Assembly: GCA_002704185.1 (NCBI GenBank)
Contig: PAFP01000005.1
Location: 1-10,898 of the forward strand
Direction of reading: 5' to 3'
DNA: 10,898 bases
Source: Candidatus Pelagibacter sp.
GTDB lineage: Bacteria; Pseudomonadota; Alphaproteobacteria; Pelagibacterales; Pelagibacteraceae
The notes below the pieces were generated by a model. That model searched no databases and was not told the DNA's origin. It worked only from the letters and a program-made list of their open reading frames with translations. A program made the position numbers and the translations under genes. Position 1 is the first letter of the stretch. The number at the start of each line of letters is the position of its first letter. Positions 1-7,336 of the stretch are shown here, in pieces.

Positions 1-314
1 AATTTCTTGTGCGTGCTCTCTTTACCTCTTCTAAAATCATCATTATCCATCGATGGTAGATCATCGTGTATCAATGAATAACTGTGAACACACTCAATTG
101 CTCCAGCAATAGGTATATATTTATATTCATCAATTTTATAAATTTCAAAAGCACATTTTGTTATATAACTCCGAATTTTTTTTCCTCCAGAAAATAATCC
201 ATAATTCATGGCTTCAAATAAACTGTTTTGGGTATTTTTTTTTAAAAAATATTTTTTTAGAAAATTATCAACCTTTTCAGCAGATGACTTAATTTTATCC
301 GAGATATTATTCAT
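1..314 (-). CDS. ispA: Farnesyl/geranyl diphosphate synthase, N-terminal part (cut by window edge)
   Basis: This is a short-chain polyprenyl diphosphate synthase, which condenses isopentenyl diphosphate with allylic diphosphates in the cytoplasm to supply farnesyl diphosphate for undecaprenyl and quinone chains. My translation of the minus strand from ATG at 314 runs open to the left edge and gives 104 whole codons. It shows the family's N-terminal pattern: LFEAMNYGLFSGGKKIR at about residues 32-48, then the first aspartate-rich motif DDLPSMD at 84-90, followed by NDDFRRGK. D84, D85 and D90 are the expected magnesium/diphosphate ligands. The usual GGKRIRP reads GGKKIRS here, a mild change. 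The second aspartate-rich motif lies outside the window. The gene starts 6 bases after the xseB stop, a common pairing in Proteobacteria, so the two are probably cotranscribed. Family assignment is secure; the exact chain length of the product is inferred. Confidence 0.93.
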   Translation of the reverse strand, partial: MNNISDKIKSSAEKVDNFLKKYFLKKNTQNSLFEAMNYGLFSGGKKIRSYITKCAFEIYKIDEYKYIPIAGAIECVHSYSLIHDDLPSMDNDDFRRGKESTHKK

Positions 315-320
315 TAATTT

Positions 321-599
321 TTATTTTTTTCGATCAAATATTTTTTTTTTTACATTGCCTTGTTTATCAATTGTAATTTCCTCAATTTTTGCATTGGCTT
401 CCTTTAATTTTTCCTCACAATGCTTCTTAAGCTTTATACCTCGAGTATACTGCTTTATTGACTCTTCTAGTTCAATTGAACCATTTTCAAGACTGGATAC
501 TATTGTCTCAAGCTCTTGCATAGCTTCTTCAAAAGTAAGCTTTTCAACATCTAAATTTTCATTTATTTTTTTCATTCCTAGATTTTTGTCAAATAACAT
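321..599 (-). CDS. xseB: Exodeoxyribonuclease VII small subunit
   Basis: XseB is the small subunit of exonuclease VII, which with several copies bound to XseA degrades single-stranded DNA in both directions. The 92-residue product has the family's helical core: LTFEEAMQELETIVSSLENG at about residues 21-40, then ELEESIKQYTRGIKLKKHCEEKL, with the conserved pattern of an E-L-E repeat, a G before the second helix, and the C-terminal A-x-x-K-I-E stretch. The start is uncertain. ATG at 599 leaves only 16 bases to the divergent tsaC start, while an internal ATG at 575 (Met9) would give an 84-residue protein, closer to the usual size, and would leave 40 bases. Neither has a well-spaced ribosome binding site; AGGA abuts the Met9 codon directly. 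The gene lies just upstream of ispA and is probably cotranscribed with it. XseA is not in the window. Confidence 0.93.
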   Translation of the reverse strand: MLFDKNLGMKKINENLDVEKLTFEEAMQELETIVSSLENGSIELEESIKQYTRGIKLKKHCEEKLKEANAKIEEITIDKQGNVKKKIFDRKK

Positions 600-615
600 A
601 ATAAATAATTAAAAA

Positions 616-1560
616 ATGAATTACTATTCAAATATTTGTAGACCTACCATAAAAAATCTTAATAAGTCGATTAAACTACTAAAAGATGGCAAATTAATTG
701 CAATTCCATCTGAAACAGTATACGGGTTAGCCGCAATTGCTGTTAGTAATAAAGCAGTTAACAAAATATATAAGACGAAAAGAAGACCGTATAAAAATCC
801 AATTATCGTTCATTTTAAAGACTTAAAATCCATAAAGTCTGAAACAATTGAAAATCAATATTTAGATAAATTATATAAATTTTTTTCACCAGGACCTATA
901 ACATATATTTTGAAATTAAAAAAAAATTCAAAAATTTCAAAAATATTACTAAATAAAAATAATCATATTGCATGCAGAGTCCCTAATAATAAAGTGTTTC
1001 TTAAAATTTTAAAAAAAATAAATATTCCAATTGCAGCGCCAAGTGCTAATATTAGTTCTAAAGTATCACCGACCGATGCTAGTCACGTTTTTGATGAGTT
1101 TAAAAATAAAATAAGTTTAATATTAGATGGCGGGCCTTCAAAATTAGGAATTGAGTCTACTGTTATTGATTTAACAAAAAAACCTAAGATTCTAAGGGAG
1201 GGTTTTGTTACTAAAGAAAAATTAAATAAAGTTCTTAGCTTAATAATTATAAATTCAAATATCTTAAATTTGTCGCCTGGCCAAGCCTCGAAGCATTATA
1301 ATCCTGGTATTCCAGTTTTTTTAAATAGTAAAAAACCACAAAAAAAAGGAGCTTTGCTTGTATTCGGAAAAAGCAAATTTAAAGGAAAAAATATATTTTA
1401 TTTGAGTAAAAAAAACTCATTGCTAGAAGCTTCAAAAAACCTCTATAAATTATTAAGAAAAATTAAAAATGATGGTTACAAGAGTATATCTGTGACACCA
1501 ATACCATATAAAGATATTGGAGTTGCATTAAATGATAGGTTAAAAAGGTCAGCAAAATGA
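616..1560 (+). CDS. tsaC: Threonylcarbamoyl-AMP synthase, Sua5 type
   Basis: This enzyme makes threonylcarbamoyl-AMP from threonine, bicarbonate and ATP, the first step of the t6A modification at position 37 of ANN-decoding tRNAs. The 314-residue product has the YrdC/Sua5 catalytic domain, with PSETVYGLA at 31-39, KTKRRP at 53-58, SPGPIT at 91-96, APSAN at 141-145, STV at 181-183 and REG at 194-196. It also has the C-terminal Sua5 domain, marked by the linker motif SPGQASKHYNP at 220-230 and ending in a DRLKRSAK helix. The C-terminal domain is on the short side for Sua5. The domain makes this Sua5 rather than the shorter TsaC/YrdC form. The upstream sequence is A+T-rich with no clear ribosome binding site. 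The stop overlaps the next gene by ATGA. The link to the downstream ABC transporter is probably only cotranscription. Confidence 0.93.
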   Translation: MNYYSNICRPTIKNLNKSIKLLKDGKLIAIPSETVYGLAAIAVSNKAVNKIYKTKRRPYKNPIIVHFKDLKSIKSETIENQYLDKLYKFFSPGPITYILKLKKNSKISKILLNKNNHIACRVPNNKVFLKILKKINIPIAAPSANISSKVSPTDASHVFDEFKNKISLILDGGPSKLGIESTVIDLTKKPKILREGFVTKEKLNKVLSLIIINSNILNLSPGQASKHYNPGIPVFLNSKKPQKKGALLVFGKSKFKGKNIFYLSKKNSLLEASKNLYKLLRKIKNDGYKSISVTPIPYKDIGVALNDRLKRSAK

Positions 1561-2291
1561 AAAGTGTTTTAGAAGTTAAAAATCTTAAAAAAAATTTTGA
1601 AAATTTTACTGCTGTAAATAATATTAGTTTTTCAATAAATGAAAAAAAGACTATAGGGCTTCTTGGTCCAAACGGATGTGGTAAAACTACCACTATCGCT
1701 ATGCTTTTAGGTTTGATAACTCCAACTTCAGGCTCAATAAAAATTGATAACCAAGACTTAAATCCAAAAGATCATCAGTTCTTGTCAAAAATGAATTTTG
1801 CATCTCCATATGTTGAGCTACCAAAAAAACTTACAGTTATGCAAAATTTAAAAGTTTATTCAATGATGTATGAAATTAAAGATCCAACAAAAAAAATAGA
1901 AGAACTTATAGAAAATCTTAAACTTCAAGAATTTGTATATAAAAAAACTGGCGAACTATCTTCGGGTCAAAGGAATAGAATTTCTCTAGCGAAATCACTA
2001 ATAAATGACCCACAAATTCTTTTGCTTGATGAACCTACAGCAAGCTTAGATCCAGATACAGGGGATTTTATCAGATCTTTTATTGAAGAATATCAGAGAA
2101 ATAATCCATTATCTATTTTATTAGCATCTCACAATATGAATGAGGTTAATCGATTATGCGATCATATCTTAATGATGAAAGAAGGAAAAATTATAGACCA
2201 AGGTAATGCTGAATATTTAATATCTAAACATGGTCGAAATAATTTAGAAGAAGTTTTTTTAAAAATTGCTAGAGAGAAAAATGAAAATTAG
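1557..2291 (+). CDS. ABC-2 type transporter ATP-binding protein
   Basis: This is the nucleotide-binding subunit of an ABC exporter; ATP hydrolysis here should drive the permease encoded next. In the 244-residue product the Walker A GPNGCGKT is at 37-44, the signature LSSGQ at 134-138, Walker B ILLLDEP at 154-160 with catalytic E159, the D-loop SLD at 163-165 and the switch histidine H192 in LLASHN. At the Q-loop, where most relatives have PQ, the sequence reads ASPYVELP at 82-89, so the canonical glutamine is not visible. The C-terminal NLEEVFLKI stretch is typical of the ABC-2 (CcmA/NodI-like) group. The ATG overlaps the tsaC stop by four bases and has a good ribosome binding site (AAAGG at 1544-1548, 8 bases upstream). 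The substrate cannot be read from the sequence; these pairs export lipids, polysaccharides, drugs or heme-related compounds. Confidence 0.93.
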   Translation: MKSVLEVKNLKKNFENFTAVNNISFSINEKKTIGLLGPNGCGKTTTIAMLLGLITPTSGSIKIDNQDLNPKDHQFLSKMNFASPYVELPKKLTVMQNLKVYSMMYEIKDPTKKIEELIENLKLQEFVYKKTGELSSGQRNRISLAKSLINDPQILLLDEPTASLDPDTGDFIRSFIEEYQRNNPLSILLASHNMNEVNRLCDHILMMKEGKIIDQGNAEYLISKHGRNNLEEVFLKIAREKNEN

Positions 2292-3072
2292 ACGTATTTT
2301 ATCTTTAATGTTAAGACACTTTTATTTAATCAAAGGTTCTTTTCCAAGAATATTTGATTTAATATATTGGCCAACTGTTCAAATTATTCTTTGGGGTTTT
2401 GTTTCAAAATTTTTTACTATGTATAGTAGTTATTTCGGTAATGCTGTTGGAGTAATTTTAACAGCAGCAATTCTTTATGATTTTCTATTTAGATCAAGCA
2501 TCAGTTATAACATGTTATTTTTAGAAGAAATTTGGAGTAGAAATTTAATAAATTTATTCGTATCACCTCTACGATCAAGCGAAGTCATTTGTGCATTAAC
2601 ATCAACAGCGCTTTTGAGAACATTATTAGGTCTAGTGCCTGCTGTATTTATTGCAATGCCTTTATTTGATATTTCAATATTCAAATTAGGATTACCATTA
2701 TACTTACTGCTTTTATCGTTATACATGTTTGGAGTTACTTTAGGTTTATTAGTGACTGCAGGTTTAATTAGGTTTGGACCCTCATTTGAAAATGTGGCAT
2801 GGGCAAGCCTATTTTTTATAGCTCCACTAGGATGTATATATTATCCAGTAGATATATTGCCAGACTGGGTTAAACCATTAGCATTATCTTTTCCCCTAGC
2901 TCACATTTTTGAAGAAATGAGATCAATACTCGTCAATAATACTGTAAATTATAAAAATATTTCTCTAGCAATTGGATTAAATATTTTTTATATCGGGCTT
3001 GGAGTATCTATTTTTTATAAAGCTTATAAAAGTGCAAAAATTAAGGGCACTCTTGTGAATATAGGTGAATAA
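2281..3072 (+). CDS. ABC-2 type transporter permease
   Basis: This is the membrane half of the exporter encoded with the preceding ATPase. The start at ATG 2281 gives 263 residues and an 11-base overlap with the ATPase gene. An in-frame TTG at 2266 would add five residues but is less likely. A weak purine-rich GAGAG precedes the ATG. Hydrophobic stretches fit six membrane helices, at about 27-45, 54-71, 103-128, 137-160, 171-192 and 228-247. Between helices 2 and 3 the segment LFLEEIWSRNLINLFVSPLR (79-98) matches the conserved cytoplasmic loop of the ABC-2 family that contacts the ATPase. The region IYYPVDILPDWVKPLALSFP (187-206) is the family's typical segment before the last helix. No extracellular domain or signal peptide is present. 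The substrate is unknown. The stop codon is only two bases from the 3' end of the opposing tRNA gene. Confidence 0.9.
   Translation: MKIRRILSLMLRHFYLIKGSFPRIFDLIYWPTVQIILWGFVSKFFTMYSSYFGNAVGVILTAAILYDFLFRSSISYNMLFLEEIWSRNLINLFVSPLRSSEVICALTSTALLRTLLGLVPAVFIAMPLFDISIFKLGLPLYLLLLSLYMFGVTLGLLVTAGLIRFGPSFENVAWASLFFIAPLGCIYYPVDILPDWVKPLALSFPLAHIFEEMRSILVNNTVNYKNISLAIGLNIFYIGLGVSIFYKAYKSAKIKGTLVNIGE
3028..3054 (-). terminator. Possible intrinsic terminator of tRNA-Arg, inside the permease gene
   Basis: On the minus strand, 20 bases beyond the CCA end of the tRNA, AAGAGTGC (3054-3047) can pair with GCACTTTT (3035-3028) to give an 8-base-pair stem with one G-U pair and an 11-base loop; the stem's 3' arm ends in TTTT. 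The same inverted repeat on the plus strand has a mismatch in place of the G-U pair, so it fits a minus-strand transcript better. It lies within the last 15 codons of the opposing permease gene. There is no other room for a terminator between the two genes. The T-tract is short, so this is only a candidate. Confidence 0.3.
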
Positions 3073-3074
3073 TA

Positions 3075-3149
3075 TGGCGGGCCTATCAGGATTCGAACCC
3101 AAACTAAATGTTCCGAAGACACTTGTGCTATCCATTACACTATAGGCCC
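3075..3149 (-). tRNA. tRNA-Arg (anticodon UCG), CCA encoded
   Basis: The 75-base minus-strand sequence folds as a standard class I tRNA. The acceptor stem is GGGCCTA with TAGGCCC (7 pairs). The D stem is GTGT/GCAC around the 8-base loop AATGGATA. The anticodon stem is AGTGT/ACATT around CTTCGGA, the variable loop has 4 bases, and the T stem is TTGGG/CCTGA around TTCGAAT, followed by discriminator G and an encoded CCA. Loop positions 34-36 read TCG, so the tRNA would decode CGA and CGG as arginine. The arginine identity elements known from E. coli, A20 in the D loop and C35 in the anticodon, are both present. The gene is transcribed against its neighbours. A TATAAT hexamer at 3161-3156 puts the start of transcription at or next to the mature 5' end. 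Confidence 0.95.
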
Positions 3150-3155
3150 AAAAGT

Positions 3156-3163
3156 ATTATAAT
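3156..3163. promoter_or_regulatory. Palindromic -10 element ATTATAAT between tRNA-Arg and rluD
   Basis: The octamer ATTATAAT is its own reverse complement and so carries a perfect TATAAT on each strand: 3161-3156 on the minus strand toward the tRNA and 3158-3163 on the plus strand toward rluD. Spacing puts the tRNA start at about 3149 and the rluD start at about 3170, the first base of its ATG. The -35 candidates are weak: ATTACA at 3134-3139 (18-base spacer) for rluD, and TGTTTT at 3183-3178 (16-base spacer) for the tRNA. The hexamers are clear in the sequence; promoter use in both directions is inferred. Confidence 0.5.
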
Positions 3164-3169
3164 TAATTG

Positions 3170-4147
3170 ATGATTACAAAACATAATTTCATTGTCAAAG
3201 AAAAAGATCATAAAAAAAGAGTTGATCAAATAGTAGTTTCGAATCTATCAAATTTTAGTAGAAGCAAAATTAATAAAATTATTAAAGCTTCACTTTTGAA
3301 AGTAAATAATAAAACTATAACTGAGCCATCTAAAAAACTGAATATTGGCGACAAAATTAGTTTTGAGAATATTGTGCATGAAATAAACATAAAACCATCC
3401 AAAATACATATTAATATTATTTACGAAGATGAGGATATAATTGTTGTAGAAAAACCTGCTGGCATGGTTGTTCATCCTGGAGCAGGTAATTACAATAATA
3501 CCTTGGTCAATGGTTTGCTATATTATTATAAAAATAATTTATCTCAAATTAATGGTTTGGATAGACCAGGGATAGTTCATAGAATTGATAAAGATACAAG
3601 TGGTTTAATAGTTGTGGCTAAAAATGACAAAACACATAAATTTTTATCAAAACAATTTGAAAATCATACAATTAAGAGAAGTTATTTAGTTTTTGTATAC
3701 GGAATTATTAAGCCTCTAAAAGGGAGTATTAAAACACTAATTGGAAGAAGCAAAACAAATCGGCAAAAAATGAGTGTGCTTGCTCAAAGGGGAAAAAGTG
3801 CCATTACAAATTACGAGACTATAAGCATTTTTAGAGGAAAAAAAATTCCTGATATCAGTCTACTAAAATGTATTCTAGAGACGGGTAGAACTCATCAAAT
3901 TAGAGTGCATTTAAATTTCAAAAAAAATTATATAATTGGAGACCAAACATATGGAAAAAAAATTAAAAAATTCAATGAAGTAGATCCGTCTTTAGTTGAC
4001 TATTTAAGGGTATTTAAGAGACAAGCTCTTCATGCAAATACACTGGGTTTTATTCACCCTAAAAATAATAATTTTGTGAGTTTTACGTCAAAACTTCCAA
4101 AAGATTTATTAAAATTAAGAAAAATCCTTGAAAAATTAGCAAATTAG
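3170..4147 (+). CDS. rluD: Large-subunit rRNA pseudouridine synthase, RluD type
   Basis: This enzyme isomerises specific uridines of 23S rRNA to pseudouridine; RluD itself modifies helix 69 (positions 1911, 1915 and 1917 in E. coli). The 325-residue product has an N-terminal S4 RNA-binding domain (about 16-70, including RVDQIVVSNLSNFSRSKINK). The RluA-family catalytic domain follows, with EKPAGMVVHPG at 94-104, HRIDKDTSG at 137-145 (catalytic aspartate D140) and GRTHQIRVH at 239-247. ATG at 3170 is preferred; a TTG immediately upstream at 3167 is in frame. No ribosome binding site is visible, and the -10 element at 3158-3163 predicts a leaderless or nearly leaderless mRNA. RluC also has an S4 domain, so the choice of RluD rests on overall pattern and length. 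It sits 38 bases before rpoH, as part of a probable rluD-rpoH run. Confidence 0.85.
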   Translation: MITKHNFIVKEKDHKKRVDQIVVSNLSNFSRSKINKIIKASLLKVNNKTITEPSKKLNIGDKISFENIVHEINIKPSKIHINIIYEDEDIIVVEKPAGMVVHPGAGNYNNTLVNGLLYYYKNNLSQINGLDRPGIVHRIDKDTSGLIVVAKNDKTHKFLSKQFENHTIKRSYLVFVYGIIKPLKGSIKTLIGRSKTNRQKMSVLAQRGKSAITNYETISIFRGKKIPDISLLKCILETGRTHQIRVHLNFKKNYIIGDQTYGKKIKKFNEVDPSLVDYLRVFKRQALHANTLGFIHPKNNNFVSFTSKLPKDLLKLRKILEKLAN

Positions 4148-4165
4148 CTACTTGTTATTTATAAA
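4136..4165 (+). promoter_or_regulatory. Weak candidate promoter for rpoH
   Basis: TTAGCA (4136-4141) and TATAAA (4160-4165) are separated by 18 bases and resemble -35 and -10 elements, with 4 and 5 matches of 6. Transcription would start near 4172 and give a leader of about 14 bases. In DNA this A+T-rich such matches arise easily, and rpoH may instead be read through from rluD. I see no sigma-32-type -10 (CCCCAT-like) after the CTTGAA at 4127-4132. Confidence 0.2.
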
Positions 4166-4185
4166 TATGAAACTAAATATTTATT

Positions 4186-5091
4186 ATGTCTAAAAATATT
4201 GCAAAATCTAATTTACCAATTCTTACCCCTGATGGAAGTTTCGAGGCATATTTATCTAAAATTAGAAAATTTCCTATGCTTGATGCTGCTGACGAATATG
4301 TGTTAGCAAAAAATTGGAGGGAGAAAGGTGACAAAGAATCAGCTCATAAATTAGTTACAAGCCATTTAAGATTAGTAGCTAAAGTTGCTATGGGATATAG
4401 AGGTTATGGTTTACCAGTAAATGAATTGGTGTCAGAGGGTAACATCGGGTTAATGCAAGCTGTAAAAAAATTTGATCCTGAAAAGGGTTTTAGATTAGCA
4501 ACTTATGCAATGTGGTGGATTAAAGCATCAATACAAGAATATATATTAAGATCATGGAGCTTAGTAAAAATTGGAACCACCGCTGCACAAAAAAAACTTT
4601 TTTTCAATTTAAGAAAAATTAAATCTCAAATTATGAAGGCAGATCAATCAGATTTACTACCTCAGCAAATTACTGAGATTGCTGATAGACTTGATGTTAA
4701 AGAAGATGAAGTGAAAAGCATGGAACAAAGATTATCGGGTCACGAAAAATCTCTCAATGCACCAATTCTTTCTGATCAAGATAATGGGGAATGGCAAGAT
4801 TGGATTGTTGATGAAAGTGCAGATCATGAATTACAAATAGCACAGAAACAAGAATTAAATAAAAGACAAGTTTTACTGGATAAAGCACTAAATATTTTAG
4901 AAGATAGAGAAAAATCAATTTTATATGAAAGAAAGTTAATAGACGAACCTAAAACATTAGAAGAATTAAGCATCAAATATAAAGTGAGCAGAGAGAGGAT
5001 AAGACAAATTGAGAATAGAGCTTTTGAAAAAATACAAAAACAAATGCTTGAAATGGCAAAAAAACAAAAACTAATTATAGCTAACCAATGA
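4186..5091 (+). CDS. rpoH: RNA polymerase heat-shock sigma factor (sigma-32 type)
   Basis: RpoH directs core RNA polymerase to heat-shock promoters controlling chaperones and proteases. The 301-residue product is full length for the family. Region 2 spans about 53-128 and includes the DNA-melting region 2.4, FRLATYAMWWIKASIQEYIL at 102-121. The RpoH box QKKLFFNLRKIK at 135-146 separates it from the housekeeping sigma RpoD. Region 4.2 has a helix-turn-helix at about 257-283 (LEELSIKYKVSRERIRQIE). Only 38 bases separate it from rluD, so there is little room for the long structured leader that acts as a thermosensor in E. coli; the early coding region could still contribute. In E. coli, FtsH degrades RpoH; ftsH also lies in this window, on the opposite strand. 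The stop overlaps the ATG of a 37-codon ORF. Confidence 0.96.
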   Translation: MSKNIAKSNLPILTPDGSFEAYLSKIRKFPMLDAADEYVLAKNWREKGDKESAHKLVTSHLRLVAKVAMGYRGYGLPVNELVSEGNIGLMQAVKKFDPEKGFRLATYAMWWIKASIQEYILRSWSLVKIGTTAAQKKLFFNLRKIKSQIMKADQSDLLPQQITEIADRLDVKEDEVKSMEQRLSGHEKSLNAPILSDQDNGEWQDWIVDESADHELQIAQKQELNKRQVLLDKALNILEDREKSILYERKLIDEPKTLEELSIKYKVSRERIRQIENRAFEKIQKQMLEMAKKQKLIIANQ

Positions 5092-5201
5092 ACAAATTAT
5101 TCAAAAATAAAAAATTATTATTAATAGTTATTGGTATAATATTAATAGAGTTATCTGGTCATGGCATTTTTGCATCGATAAGTCGTATATTTATAAATTA
5201 A
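5088..5201 (+). CDS. Putative small membrane protein, 37 codons, overlapping the rpoH stop
   Basis: I do not recognise this short ORF. It begins at the ATG of an ATGA overlap with the rpoH stop, the geometry of translational coupling, and ends at TAA 5199-5201, two bases before the opposing purA stop. The product starts with a basic segment (MNKLFKNKK), continues with a strongly hydrophobic stretch LLLIVIGIILIEL at 10-22, and ends with a short tail, GHGIFASISRIFIN. This looks like a single membrane helix with a positive cytoplasmic N-terminus, or a signal peptide (possible cleavage after GIFA at 26-29) with almost no mature part. No ribosome binding site is visible. It fills an otherwise unexplained gap of 112 bases in a genome with almost no gaps. 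In DNA rich in TTA and ATA codons, chance hydrophobic ORFs are common, so whether it is translated is open. Confidence 0.4.
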   Translation: MNKLFKNKKLLLIVIGIILIELSGHGIFASISRIFIN

Positions 5202-5203
5202 GT

Positions 5204-7335
<2,132 letters not shown>

Positions 7336-7336
7336 T

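Noticed and set aside
208..612. Open plus-strand frame of 134 codons rich in F, S and I
   Set aside because: It is antisense to xseB and ispA, both of which show strong family motifs; the product has the composition of a mirrored A+T-rich gene.
4127..4160. CTTGAA resembling a heat-shock (sigma-32) -35 element before rpoH
   Set aside because: No CCCCAT-like -10 at a suitable distance; the sequence lies in the rluD C-terminal codons.
5103..5143. Imperfect hairpin (ATTATTAT with ATAATATT) followed on the minus strand by TTTTTTATTTTT, as a terminator for purA
   Set aside because: The stem is all A-T with one mismatch and a 14-base loop, too weak to call in DNA of this composition. It remains possible that purA transcripts end here.
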